Origin: Stenotrophomonas sp. SY1
GTDB lineage: Bacteria > Pseudomonadota > Gammaproteobacteria > Xanthomonadales > Xanthomonadaceae
Direction: 5' to 3'
Length of the DNA stretch: 64,000 nucleotides
Assembly: GCF_021202945.1 (NCBI RefSeq)
Contig: NZ_JAJOYR010000001.1
Location: forward strand, 1,178,001-1,242,000
Shown here: in pieces, positions 44,349-53,059 of the stretch
Layout: every line of letters begins with the position of its first letter
Position numbering within the stretch: position 1 is the stretch's first letter
Position numbers and translations under genes: made by a program
The notes under the pieces: generated by a model
The model's input: the letters and a program-made list of their open reading frames with translations, nothing else
Told to the model about the DNA's origin: nothing
The model's database searches: none

Positions 44349-44829
44349 TCGGGTCGCGCATGATTGGACCAAGGGCTCCGGTTTCCGGGGCCTTTGTTCT
44401 TTCAGGGGGATGGCATTTTCCTTGATCCGTCATTGCTGCCTTCGCGGGAATGACGATCCTGACGCTGCGCGGGAGATCTCCTGCCAGGGCGGCGCAGGCA
44501 TTCGCACCGCCGCATCTTGCCGCCATCGTGATGGCTTGATGGCTCGGTCATGTCCTGTGTGTCCTTCGCAGGCGGCAACAGTTGTCCTTCGCTGACGCTG
44601 CCGCCGACGACGCAACTGCAAGGCTTCAGCCACGGCGCGATCACTGCCGTCTGGCACCCCATGCAGGACAGCCGCAGGACCTGCGTTGTCATACCGTACG
44701 GTATGTCCGGACGCACTGTCCGCGCTGTCTTTGGGACAGTGCAGAAAGTGATTTATGAAATCGTATGCGACATCGTTGTCATGCAATGGATGTGCTACTT
44801 TCGGAGGCTTCATAGGGAGAAGAAGCACC
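44349..44829 (+). promoter_or_regulatory. pyk upstream region with two palindromes
   Basis: No gene is supported in these 481 bp. A weak hairpin after the HAD gene (about 44371-44394) may terminate it. A repeat-like segment CTGCCTTCGCGGGAATGACG lies at about 44437. CATACCGTACGGTATG at 44690-44705 is a perfect 16-bp palindrome, and GCACTGTCC/GGACAGTGC (44713-44742) forms a hairpin. The region probably carries the pyk promoter and operator. Confidence 0.5.
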
Positions 44830-46296
44830 ATGACCGAACGCCAGCGACGCACCAAGATCCTCGCCACCCTCGGGCCGGCTACCGACGCCCCAGGCGTGCT
44901 GGATGATCTGTTCCGCGCCGGCGTCAACGTGGTCCGTCTGAACTTCTCCCACGGCGATCCCTCCGGCCAGGCCAAGCGTGCGGCCGATGTCCGTGCCGCT
45001 GCGCAGCGCGTGGGCGTGGAAGTGGGCATCCTGGCCGACCTGCCGGGCCCGAAGATCCGCATCGAGCGCTTTGCCGAAGGCAAGGTGCAGCTCAAGGCCG
45101 GTGACCGTTTCGACCTGATCGCCAGCACCAGTGCACCTGCCGGCGATGCCAGCCAGGTGGGCGTGAGCTATCTGGGCCTGCCGCAGGACGTGGGCCCGGG
45201 TGACGTGCTGCTGCTCGATGACGGCCTGATGCAGTTGCAGGTGGTCGAAGTGCAGGGCGAGCGCATCATCAACACCGTGCTCAACGACGGCGTGCTGTCT
45301 GACCGCAAGGGCCTGAACAAGCAGGGCGGTGGCCTGTCGCTGGGCGCATTGACCGAGCGTGACAAGGAACTGATCGGCATCGTCGCCAAGATCGGCGTGG
45401 ACTTCATCGCCGTGTCGTTCTGCCGCAACGCGCAGGACATGAACGATGCACGCGCCATCGCCCAGCAGCACGGTTGCGATGCGGCGCTGGTGTCCAAGAT
45501 CGAGCGCACTGAAGCCATCGAGAACCTCGAGGAAATCGTCGACGCCAGCGATGTGGTGATGGTGGCGCGTGGCGACCTGGGCGTGGAAATCGGTGATGCC
45601 GAGTTGCCGGGCCTGCAGAAGAAAATCATCAAGGCCTCGCTGGCGCAGAACAAGGTGGTGATCACCGCCACGCAGATGCTGCAGTCCATGGTCGAAAGCC
45701 CGATCCCGACCCGTGCCGAAGTGCTGGACGTGGCCAACTCGGTCATCGACGGTACCGACGCGGTGATGCTGTCGGCTGAAACCGCAGCCGGTGCTTACCC
45801 GGTCAAGGCGGTCGAAGCGATGGCCCGCATCTGCCTGGGCGCCGAGCGCCAGTTCCAGACCGAAACCGACTTCAACGCTTCGCCGCGCAACCTGGAGCGT
45901 GCCGACCAGGCGATTGCCATGGCGACGATGTTCCTGTCCCAGCACGTGGGCGTGCGCGCCATCGTGGCGATGACCGAATCCGGTGGCACCGCGCGCTATC
46001 TGTCGCGTTTCCGTGCCAAGTCGCCGATCTACGCGGTCACCCGCCACGACGGTGCGCGTCGGCAGATGGCGTTGATGCGTGACGTGTTCCCGATCAACTT
46101 CGACAGCCGCGGCTTCACGCCGCGCGAAGCGGCACGCGGCAGCATCCGCCTGCTGGTCGAGTCCGGGTTGCTGGAAGCCGGCGACCGCGTGGTGTTCACC
46201 AGTGGCGAGCACATGGAAACCCATGGTGCCACCAACACCTTGCGCCTGCTGGAAGTGGGCGCCGATGGGCGCGCCGGCGGCCTGGGCGACCTCTGA
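44830..46296 (+). CDS. pyk: Pyruvate kinase
   Basis: Pyk (488 residues) makes pyruvate and ATP from phosphoenolpyruvate. It begins RRTKILATLGPAT and holds NFSHGDP, ADLPGPKIR, VSFCRNAQDM, KIERTEAIENL and MVARGDLGVEIGDAELPGLQ. The start at 44830 lies behind GGGAGAAG and gives the normal N-terminus; an upstream in-frame start would add 25 residues with no family match. The allosteric effector cannot be read from sequence. Confidence 0.97.
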   Translation: MTERQRRTKILATLGPATDAPGVLDDLFRAGVNVVRLNFSHGDPSGQAKRAADVRAAAQRVGVEVGILADLPGPKIRIERFAEGKVQLKAGDRFDLIASTSAPAGDASQVGVSYLGLPQDVGPGDVLLLDDGLMQLQVVEVQGERIINTVLNDGVLSDRKGLNKQGGGLSLGALTERDKELIGIVAKIGVDFIAVSFCRNAQDMNDARAIAQQHGCDAALVSKIERTEAIENLEEIVDASDVVMVARGDLGVEIGDAELPGLQKKIIKASLAQNKVVITATQMLQSMVESPIPTRAEVLDVANSVIDGTDAVMLSAETAAGAYPVKAVEAMARICLGAERQFQTETDFNASPRNLERADQAIAMATMFLSQHVGVRAIVAMTESGGTARYLSRFRAKSPIYAVTRHDGARRQMALMRDVFPINFDSRGFTPREAARGSIRLLVESGLLEAGDRVVFTSGEHMETHGATNTLRLLEVGADGRAGGLGDL

Positions 46297-46314
46297 GCGG
46301 ACTTCAGCAAGCCA

Positions 46315-46343
46315 CCGCTCCGGTCAGAAACTGATCGGAGCGG
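46315..46343 (+). terminator. Hairpin after pyk
   Basis: CCGCTCCGGTCAG-AAA-CTGATCGGAGCGG pairs over 13 bp with one wobble, 19 bp after the stop codon. It lacks a T-run. Confidence 0.6.
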
Positions 46344-46418
46344 ACAGGAATTGTCCCGGTAAAACCCCTGAAAGCGGTTCCAGACCTTGCCGGCGGCCAG
46401 CCGGTGAGCGGGGCGGGC

Positions 46419-46424
46419 TATAAT
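46419..46424 (+). promoter_or_regulatory. Consensus -10 before fba
   Basis: TATAAT, 34 bp before the fba start codon, is an exact -10 hexamer. No matching -35 is evident at 16-18 bp upstream. Confidence 0.55.
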
Positions 46425-46457
46425 CCCGGTTTTCCCGCACCCTGTTACAGGAACCTC

Positions 46458-47462
46458 ATGAGCATCGAACTGCTGGCCGAAACCGCCCAGGCAATGGTCG
46501 CCCCGGGCAAGGGCATCATCGCCATTGACGAATCCACCGGCACGATCGCCAAGCGCTTTGCCAGCGTCGGCATCGAGAACACGGAAGAGAACCGCCGTGC
46601 CTACCGCGAGCTGCTGCTGACCACGCCCAAGCTCAACGAGCACATCTCCGGCGCGATCCTGTACGACGAAACCATCCGCCAGTCGACCAAGGACGGCGTG
46701 CCGTTCGCCAAGTACATGGCCGACAACGGCATGATCCCGGGCATCAAGGTCGACAAGGGTGCGCACCCGCTGGCCGGCTGCCCGGGCGAGCTGGTCACCG
46801 AAGGCCTGGACGGCCTGCGTGAGCGCCTGCAGGAGTACTACAAGCTCGGCGCCCGTTTCGCCAAGTGGCGTGCGGTCATCAACATCGGCGAGAGCATGCC
46901 GTCGGGCACCTGCATCGAGTCCAACGCCCACGCGCTGGCCCGTTATGCCGCCCTGTGCCAGGAATGCGGCCTGGTGCCGATGGTCGAGCCGGAAGTGATC
47001 ATGGACGGCGACCATGACATCGAAACCTGCTACGAAGTCACCGAAGCCACCCTGCGTTCGCTGTTCGACGCCCTGTACCAGCAGAACGTGGTGCTGGAAG
47101 GCACCATCCTGAAGGCTTCGATGGTCATCCCGGGCAAGACCTGCGACGAGCAGGTTGACGTGGAAGAAGTGGCCGAATCGACCGTGATGTGCCTGAAGTC
47201 GACCGTGCCGGCCATCATGCCGGGCATCGTGTTCCTGTCCGGCGGCCAGAGCGACGAGCAGTCCACCGCTCACCTCAACGCCATGAACCAGGTCGGCAAC
47301 CTGCCGTGGCCGCTGAGCTTCTCCTACGGCCGCGCCATGCAGCAGGCCGCGCTGAAGCTGTGGGCCAAGGACATGAAGGGCAACTACGCCGCTGCACAGA
47401 AGACCGTGTACGAGCGTGCCAAGGAAAACGGCCAGGCTGCCCTGGGCAAGTGGAACGGCTGA
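46458..47462 (+). CDS. Fructose-bisphosphate aldolase, class I
   Basis: This 334-residue enzyme interconverts fructose 1,6-bisphosphate and two triose phosphates. It is of the eukaryote-like class I type: KGIIAIDESTGTIAKRF, KVDKGA, AKWRAVINI, MVEPEV, and the Schiff-base Lys219 in GTILKASMVIPGK. Zinc-binding class II motifs are absent. The start at 46458 follows CAGGAACCTC. A strong hairpin terminator follows. Confidence 0.96.
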   Translation: MSIELLAETAQAMVAPGKGIIAIDESTGTIAKRFASVGIENTEENRRAYRELLLTTPKLNEHISGAILYDETIRQSTKDGVPFAKYMADNGMIPGIKVDKGAHPLAGCPGELVTEGLDGLRERLQEYYKLGARFAKWRAVINIGESMPSGTCIESNAHALARYAALCQECGLVPMVEPEVIMDGDHDIETCYEVTEATLRSLFDALYQQNVVLEGTILKASMVIPGKTCDEQVDVEEVAESTVMCLKSTVPAIMPGIVFLSGGQSDEQSTAHLNAMNQVGNLPWPLSFSYGRAMQQAALKLWAKDMKGNYAAAQKTVYERAKENGQAALGKWNG

Positions 47463-47486
47463 TCGCCCACCGCTTGTGATGGATTG

Positions 47487-47515
47487 AAAACGCCGGCCCA
47501 GTGCCGGCGTTTTCG
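47487..47515 (+). terminator. Terminator after fba
   Basis: GAAAACGCCGGC-CCAGT-GCCGGCGTTTTC is a perfect 12-bp stem whose descending arm ends in T4. Confidence 0.85.
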
Positions 47516-47724
47516 TTTGTGTGGCATGTGGTGGTGGGCGAGGCCTGCATGCTTCCCTCGTACTTGTGGGAGCCGCGTTCGCAGCGAAGCCGATGAAGGG
47601 GGGGGCGAGGAGCTGGCTTGCCATTGCAAGTTGCCCATTGCTTGCGATGGATTGAAAACGCCGACCTTGTGCCGGCGGTTTCGTTTGCGTGGTTGTGCTG
47701 GTGGGCGACGTCCGCATGCCCCTT

Positions 47725-47749
47725 GTAGGAGTGGCGTAAGCCGCGAAGC
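47725..47749 (+). repeat. GTAG-type 25-bp palindromic repeat
   Basis: Begins GTAGGAGTGGCGTAAGCC and ends GCGAAGC. It differs at one base from the copies at 54434-54458 and 54524-54548. Confidence 0.65.
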
Positions 47750-47910
47750 CGGTGACGGAGCGGAGGCGAAGGCCTGATCTGCAATTGTAGGTGGCCGCAT
47801 GCTCGCTGCGGGGATGGCTTCGCGGTTTGCGCCGCTGCTAAGAACTGTTCACGGGCGAAGTAGAAGCGGCGCAATGTGCTTTCCGCAGCTTGTTTGCAGT
47901 TGCAGGAACT

Positions 47911-48049
47911 TACCCCTCCCCAACCCTCCCCTTGCCTGCGGCAAAGGGAGGGGGCAGATCATGAAGGGCGGCACGCCGCCGCGCGCGCGTGGCCACTGCT
48001 TTTTTGCTCCCTCCCTTTGCCGCAGGCAAGAGGAGGGTTGGGGAGGGGT
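47911..48049. repeat. Large inverted repeat, copy 1
   Basis: Left arm 47911-47952 and right arm 48009-48049 are reverse complements over about 41 of 42 bases. The arms contain CCCTCCCCAACCCTCCCC and TTGCCTGCGGCAAAGGGAGG. The 56-nt loop is unrelated to that of copy 2. The element lies just upstream of the M1 peptidase gene. Confidence 0.85.
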
Positions 48050-48137
48050 GCTTTTCGCGACATCGCACAAACCCCGCAGCGCCCCGGGCTACGCGTCGCC
48101 GTGCTTACAATCGCTGCTTTCCATCAAGGGCTGCAGG

Positions 48138-49466
48138 ATGCGCAAAGGCATGATTCGAAGGGCGTGCGTGACGCTGCTGATGATGTCGTCGATATCCGCT
48201 GTCGCAGCAGAAAAACGAGGCTTCGACGTCCTGCATTACACGACGACGCTGGATCTGGATATCGCCGCCGGTGAAGTGCATGGCGAGCAAGTGGTGCGCT
48301 TTCGCGCGGCCGATGCGCCGTTGCAGCAGCTGGTGCTGGACAGCGGTGCGCTGGTCGTCGCATCGGCGCAGCACAACGGCAGGCCGCTGGCCTTCGCGCA
48401 GGAAAATGGAAGGCTCATCATCAACCTTGCCGAGCCGCTGCAGGCGGGCAAGGAGTCCAGCGTTGAGCTGAAGTATCAGGGCAAGCCAGCATTCGGGCTG
48501 GAGTTCGCTGCGGCCCGCAACGAGGTTTATACGATCTTCTCCACCAGCCAATGGATGCCCTCCATCGATGCGCCTGATGAGCGCGCGACGCTGGAACTGG
48601 CATTGCGTCTGCCGAAAGAGTTGCTCGCGACCGCGGTGGGCGATGCGTTGCCATCACGTGATCTGGGTGGCGGGCGCATGGAGCACCGTTGGCATCTGCG
48701 TACACCGATGCCGGGTTACGTCTACGGATTTGCCGCCGGCCCTTACCGGCATGTGCAGCAGATGCATGGCAAGACGAGGCTTAATTACTACGCGGTGGAT
48801 CGTTCGCAGGCGGAGTTGCAGCAGGTGTTCACCGCAACCGGGGGCATGCTGGATTTCTTCGCCGATCGCGCCGGGCTTGCCTATCAAGGTGACTACAGCC
48901 AGGCGCTGGTGGCGCGCACGATCGGCCAGGAAATGGCGGGCTTGTCGGTGATGTCCGAAGCCTATGGGCAGCGGGTGCTTGATGATCCATCGCAACTGGC
49001 GCTGATGGCACACGAGGCCGCGCACCAATGGTGGGGCAATCGTGTGACCTGTGCTGGTTGGGAGCATTTCTGGCTCAACGAAGGCATGGCCAATTTCATG
49101 ACCGCAGCGTGGTTGCAGCAGTCACAGGGAGAGGCGGCGTACCAGACGATGGTGGAGAGCTGGCGTACGCGAGTGCAGGCGTTGCGCGCGAAGGGCAGCG
49201 ACCGCGCGCTGGTGTACCCGGACTGGAACAAGCCCAGTGCCGATGATCGTGCGGTGGTCTATCAGAAAGGTGCGTACGTACTGCACCGCTTGCGGCAGAC
49301 GCTGGGCGAGGAAGTGTTCTGGCGTGGCCTGCGTGAGTACACGCGGGCCAATGATGGCCGCTCGGTGGTGACGGCGGATTTCCAGGCGGCGATGGAAACG
49401 GCTGCCGGGCATTCGCTGCAACCGTTCTTCGATGATTGGGTTTACGCGACTGGCGGCGAGCTCTGA
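48138..49466 (+). CDS. M1-family (gluzincin) metallopeptidase, exported
   Basis: The 442-residue protein has a signal peptide (about 1-23, ending ISAVAA) and the M1 N-terminal beta domain. The catalytic helix is AHEAAHQWWGN, matching HEXXH with the third ligand in LNEGMANF 18 residues on. M1 aminopeptidases remove N-terminal residues from peptides. The usual GAMEN exopeptidase motif is replaced by GQEMAGLSVMSE, and the protein ends soon after the catalytic domain, so it is shorter than classical members. Specificity is therefore uncertain. It is bracketed by two large inverted repeats. Confidence 0.85.
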   Translation: MRKGMIRRACVTLLMMSSISAVAAEKRGFDVLHYTTTLDLDIAAGEVHGEQVVRFRAADAPLQQLVLDSGALVVASAQHNGRPLAFAQENGRLIINLAEPLQAGKESSVELKYQGKPAFGLEFAAARNEVYTIFSTSQWMPSIDAPDERATLELALRLPKELLATAVGDALPSRDLGGGRMEHRWHLRTPMPGYVYGFAAGPYRHVQQMHGKTRLNYYAVDRSQAELQQVFTATGGMLDFFADRAGLAYQGDYSQALVARTIGQEMAGLSVMSEAYGQRVLDDPSQLALMAHEAAHQWWGNRVTCAGWEHFWLNEGMANFMTAAWLQQSQGEAAYQTMVESWRTRVQALRAKGSDRALVYPDWNKPSADDRAVVYQKGAYVLHRLRQTLGEEVFWRGLREYTRANDGRSVVTADFQAAMETAAGHSLQPFFDDWVYATGGEL

Positions 49467-49517
49467 GGTTGTTTGTGGGCTTGGGTGGGACGGGTGAGGT
49501 TTCTGCTGTCGGGAAGC

Positions 49518-49649
49518 TACCCCTCCCCAACCCTCCCCTTGCCTACGGCAAAGGGAGGGAGCGATTCATGCTGTTCGGACAGGACGCAGGGTTACTGCTT
49601 TCAGGCCCCCTCCCTTTGCCGCAGGCAAGGGGAGGGTTGGGGAGGGGTA
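49518..49649. repeat. Large inverted repeat, copy 2
   Basis: Arms 49518-49559 and 49608-49649 are reverse complements over 41 of 42 bases and are nearly the same sequence as the arms of copy 1; the 48-nt loop differs. It lies between the convergent M1 peptidase and macro-domain genes, so it could act as a bidirectional terminator. Confidence 0.85.
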
Positions 49650-49685
49650 AGCACCAGGGGTTCTACAACAATCAGCTGCACCGAC

Positions 49686-50276
49686 TCAGTGCGCGGGAAC
49701 CCAGCCGTTGGCCGGTGGCGCGACAGACGAAGCCACGGGCTCCTGCGCGAGCCCGGCGCCGGCCAATGCCTGTTGGTAGATCTTGAAGGCCGTTGCGTTG
49801 TACGCGACCAGGATGATACGCAGCGGCCGGGCGTGGCTCTTCTGCCAGGTGACGGTTTCGGTGATGGCGATGCTGGCAGCCTGGTGCAGCGGGTATCCAT
49901 AGACACCGCAGCTGATCGCCGGAAACGCGATGGATTCCAGCTCCATCCGTTCGGCCAGACGCAGCGATTGCCAGTAGCAATTGGCCAGCAGCGCCGCTTC
50001 GTCATGGCGACCGTCGCGCCACACCGGGCCGACGGTATGGAACACATGCCGGGCCGGCAATGCGTAACCTGCGGTGGCACGCACCTCGCCGGTGGGGCAA
50101 CGTACGCCGGGGCGCAGTTCCGGCAAGCGCTCGCATTCGGCCAGCAATCCAGGGCCGGCGGCGCGGTGGATGGCGCCATCCACGCCGCCACCACCCAGCA
50201 GGGTTTCGTTGGCCGCGTTGACGATGGCGTCAACGGCCAGTTCGGTGATGTCGCCCTGCCAGACTTCGATGCTCAT
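49686..50276 (-). CDS. Macro-domain protein (ADP-ribose/O-acetyl-ADP-ribose hydrolase type)
   Basis: This 196-residue protein is almost entirely one macro domain: [52 protein letters not shown] and [14 protein letters not shown]. The Asn and Gly-rich loops that bind ADP-ribose are intact. Such proteins remove ADP-ribose from proteins or hydrolyse O-acetyl-ADP-ribose. The start at 50276 gives the standard N-terminus [10 protein letters not shown]; the longer open frame upstream adds an Arg-rich non-homologous segment. It is a stand-alone gene, convergent to M1. Confidence 0.92.
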   Translation of the reverse strand: MSIEVWQGDITELAVDAIVNAANETLLGGGGVDGAIHRAAGPGLLAECERLPELRPGVRCPTGEVRATAGYALPARHVFHTVGPVWRDGRHDEAALLANCYWQSLRLAERMELESIAFPAISCGVYGYPLHQAASIAITETVTWQKSHARPLRIILVAYNATAFKIYQQALAGAGLAQEPVASSVAPPANGWVPAH

Positions 50277-50393
50277 GATTCTGATCTTCCACCGCCATGA
50301 ATGAGAAAGACGTGACGGACGCGTACACGCCCGGCGTCGGGGAAGTCTGGGCGCGCGCTGTCTCAAACGCCGCGATTGGATGACGGAAAGCAC

Positions 50394-50417
50394 GAAGGCC
50401 GCACCAGGGCGGCCTTC
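50394..50417 (-). terminator. Terminator of cysG-cysK
   Basis: GAAGGCCGC/GCGGCCTTC forms a perfect 9-bp stem with a 6-nt loop, 31 bp after the cysK stop on the minus strand; the bases after it on that strand are only weakly T-rich. Confidence 0.65.
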
Positions 50418-50448
50418 ATGGTCAAAGTGTGACGGCGGGTAACGGGTA

Positions 50449-51408
50449 TTACGGAAGGCCTGCCAGCCAGTCGTCGTCCGAGCCGTCGTTGATGTCGGCG
50501 AACAGTGGGGTGGAGAAGTAGCGCTCGCCGGTATCGGGCAGTACGGCCAGGATCACCGAACCAGCTTCTGCCTTGGCAGCGACTTCCAGTGCGGTAGCCA
50601 CCGTGGCGCCGGCCGAGATGCCGACAAAGATGCCTTCCTCGGCCGCCAGCCGGCGCGAGACTTCAATGGCGCGTTCGTCCTGGATTGAATACAGCTCGTC
50701 GTAGACCTCGCGGTTGAGCACTTCCGGCACGAAGTCCGGGGTCCAGCCCTGGATCTTGTGCGGGGTGAATTCCTTGCCGGCCAACAGCGCGGCGCCTGCC
50801 GGTTCGGTGGCGATGATGCGGGTGTCCGGGCGCGCCAGCTTCAGCACTTCGCCAACGCCAGTCAGAGTGCCACCGGTGCCCCAGCCGCTGACGAAGTAAT
50901 CCAGGCGCTTGCCGGCGAAGTCGCGCAGGATTTCGGCGGCGGTGGTCTGCCGGTGGAAGGCCGGATTGGCAGGATTGGTGAACTGGCTGGCCAGGAACCA
51001 GCCATGCTGGTCGGCCAGTTCCTTGGCCTTGCGCACCATGCCGCTGCCACGCTCGGCGGCCGGGGTCAGGATGACCTTGGCGCCGTAGGCGCGCATCAGC
51101 TTGCGGCGTTCGATGGAAAAGGTTTCCACCATCGTCGCCACGAACTTGTAGCCGCGCGCGGCGGCGACCATCGCCAGCGCCACGCCGGTGTTGCCGGAGG
51201 TGGCTTCGACGATGGTGTCGCCGGGCTTGAGCAGGCCTTTCTTCTCGGCATCGAGAATGATGGCCAACGCCAGGCGATCCTTGACCGAGCCGCCGGGGTT
51301 GAACGATTCCGCCTTGGCGTAGACATCCACGCCGGCCGGCGCCAGACGGTTGAGTTTGACCACCGGGGTGTTGCCGATGGTGTCCAGGATGCTGTTGTAG
51401 ATGGCCAT
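50449..51408 (-). CDS. cysK: Cysteine synthase A (O-acetylserine sulfhydrylase)
   Basis: CysK (319 residues) makes cysteine from O-acetylserine and sulfide using PLP. The PLP Lys43 is in [11 protein letters not shown], the substrate loop is [11 protein letters not shown], the phosphate-binding GTGGTLTG and the [11 protein letters not shown] segment are intact. It starts 21 bp after cysG on the same strand, so siroheme and cysteine synthesis are cotranscribed. Confidence 0.97.
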   Translation of the reverse strand: MAIYNSILDTIGNTPVVKLNRLAPAGVDVYAKAESFNPGGSVKDRLALAIILDAEKKGLLKPGDTIVEATSGNTGVALAMVAAARGYKFVATMVETFSIERRKLMRAYGAKVILTPAAERGSGMVRKAKELADQHGWFLASQFTNPANPAFHRQTTAAEILRDFAGKRLDYFVSGWGTGGTLTGVGEVLKLARPDTRIIATEPAGAALLAGKEFTPHKIQGWTPDFVPEVLNREVYDELYSIQDERAIEVSRRLAAEEGIFVGISAGATVATALEVAAKAEAGSVILAVLPDTGERYFSTPLFADINDGSDDDWLAGLP

Positions 51409-51429
51409 TGGGAGCTCCGTGAAAGGCGA

Positions 51430-52965
51430 TCAGGCGGCGTCGGCCAGTGTGGCCGGCGAGGTCTTTGCGGGAAGTGAGGAAATGGTGGATGCGGCATGCA
51501 GCGGGGCGCTGCCGAACCAGTGCAGCTCGTCGGCCAGCGCGGCGACATCGCCCAGGATCAGCAGGGCCGGTGATTGCACCTGATGCTGACGGGCGGTGTC
51601 GGGCAGATCACGCAGCTGGCCGGTGACGACACGCTGGTTGCTGCGTGAGCCGTTCTCGACCAGGGCGAACGGGGTGCTGGCGGGCAGGCCGGCACCGGTC
51701 AGGCGCTCGCGGATCTGCTCCAGCGCGGCCACGCCCATGTAGAACACCAGCGTCTGCCGGGCCTTGGCCAGCTCCGGCCAGTCCAGCGTGTCCATCGAAT
51801 CCCGGCAATGCGCGGTGACCAGACGCAGCTGCTGGGCGTGGTCGCGGTGCGTGAGCGGAATGCCGGCGTAGGCGGCGCAGGCCAGTGCGGCGGTGATGCC
51901 CGGGACGACTTCGTAGGGCACGTCATGGGCGCGCAGGAACTGCAATTCCTCGCCGCCACGGCCAAACACGAAGGCATCGCCGCCCTTGAGCCGCACCACG
52001 CGGCGGCCGGCGCGGGCATGTTCGAGCATCAGTGCGTGGATGTGTTCCTGCGCGGTGCTGCGGCCCTGCGCGGACTTGCCGACCTCGATGTACTCGGCAT
52101 CGCGCCGGGCCAGTTGCAGGACCTCGATGCTGACCAGCCGGTCGTAGAGGATCACGTCGGCCTGGTTGAGCGCGCGCAGCGCGGCCAGGGTGAGCAGGCC
52201 CGGGTCGCCGGAACCGGCGCCGACCAGCACCACCGAGCCATGCGTGGTGGCTGCCTGGCCGGCGATGGTCTGTGCCAGCAACGCCTGCGCGGCACCGTCC
52301 TGGCGGCGTCGCAACAGGCCCAGCAACGGGCCTTCGATCAGGCGATCAAAGAACTGGCGACGCGCGCCCAGTTCCGGAAACCGGCTGCGGATGCTGCCGC
52401 GGTGCTGGCCGATCAGTTCCACCAGAGCACCCCAGGCGCCATCGAACAGCTGTTCCAGCTGGCGTCGCACATGACGGGCCACCATCGGTGCAGCGCCGCC
52501 ACTGGAAATGGCGATCTGCAGCGGGCCGCGTTCGACCACGGCCGGCACGTGGAAGCTGGACAGTTGTGCGTCGTCCACCACGTTCACGAACAGCCGGCGG
52601 GCTTCGGCAGCGCTGGCGACGGCACGGTTGGTGGCGGTGTCGTCGGTGGCGGCGATCACCAGCCAGATGTCATCGGCCAGCCATTGCGGGTCGAATTGGC
52701 CCTGCAGCCACTGCACCCGCAAGCCTTGGTGCAGCTGGGCCAGTGCAGGCGACAGCTCGGGCGAAACTAGCCGGGGCAGGGCGCCGGCATGCAACAGCGC
52801 CAGTACCTTGCGCTCGGCCACCGCGCCGCCACCAACAACCAGCACAGCCTTGCCCTTGAGGGAGGCGAACAGCGGGAACAAGGCGGTGTCCAAGGTGGCG
52901 GAGGTGGTTTGGGTGATGGCCGCTGACCGTAGCCCCGGCCCCGGGCGCCCGGAAATGACATGCAT
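51430..52965 (-). CDS. cysG: Siroheme synthase (fused dehydrogenase/ferrochelatase and uroporphyrinogen methyltransferase)
   Basis: This 511-residue fusion makes siroheme, the sulfite reductase cofactor, from uroporphyrinogen III. The N-terminal precorrin-2 dehydrogenase/ferrochelatase part (about 29-210) has [13 protein letters not shown] and [15 protein letters not shown]. The C-terminal methyltransferase part (about 243-490) has [33 protein letters not shown] and [23 protein letters not shown] at 52965 gives a 30-residue leader; a TTG nearer ALFPLFASL is another possible start. It is divergent from cysB. Confidence 0.95.
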   Translation of the reverse strand: MHVISGRPGPGLRSAAITQTTSATLDTALFPLFASLKGKAVLVVGGGAVAERKVLALLHAGALPRLVSPELSPALAQLHQGLRVQWLQGQFDPQWLADDIWLVIAATDDTATNRAVASAAEARRLFVNVVDDAQLSSFHVPAVVERGPLQIAISSGGAAPMVARHVRRQLEQLFDGAWGALVELIGQHRGSIRSRFPELGARRQFFDRLIEGPLLGLLRRRQDGAAQALLAQTIAGQAATTHGSVVLVGAGSGDPGLLTLAALRALNQADVILYDRLVSIEVLQLARRDAEYIEVGKSAQGRSTAQEHIHALMLEHARAGRRVVRLKGGDAFVFGRGGEELQFLRAHDVPYEVVPGITAALACAAYAGIPLTHRDHAQQLRLVTAHCRDSMDTLDWPELAKARQTLVFYMGVAALEQIRERLTGAGLPASTPFALVENGSRSNQRVVTGQLRDLPDTARQHQVQSPALLILGDVAALADELHWFGSAPLHAASTISSLPAKTSPATLADAA

Positions 52966-52975
52966 CGCCGTAAAA

Positions 52976-52990
52976 ATAACTTTCAGTTAT
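52976..52990. promoter_or_regulatory. Palindrome between cysG and cysB, possible CysB site
   Basis: ATAACTTTCAGTTAT is a perfect palindrome with a 3-nt centre, in the only AT-rich part of the 94-bp divergent spacer. CysB sites in enterobacteria contain ATAAC/GTTAT-type half sites, so autoregulation and cysG control are plausible. Confidence 0.55.
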
Positions 52991-53059
52991 AAGAAGCGTT
53001 GGTGATTTGGCCTACAGTCAACCTGCGCTTCTTTCTGACGCCTCAGCCCCGACACTGCG

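Larger units (their letters stand above)
47473..47780. repeat. Tandem duplication of the fba terminator module
   Basis: The 53-nt segment at 47473-47525 recurs at 47640-47692 with a few changes; both contain GATGGATTGAAAACGCCG and a hairpin, and weaker similarity extends about 80 bp further in each copy. The period is about 167 bp. The second hairpin has lost part of its stem. Confidence 0.65.
47463..48137. other. Repeat-rich spacer between fba and the M1 peptidase gene
   Basis: No gene is supported. The region holds the fba terminator (47487-47515), a diverged copy of the same module about 167 bp later (47640-47780), a GTAG repeat (47725-47749) and a large inverted repeat (47911-48049). The M1 promoter should lie in the last 90 bp. 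Confidence 0.6.

Noticed and set aside
47911..49649. Insertion sequence or composite transposon around the M1 gene
   Set aside because: The inverted repeats are each self-complementary, no transposase gene is present and no target duplication was recognised.
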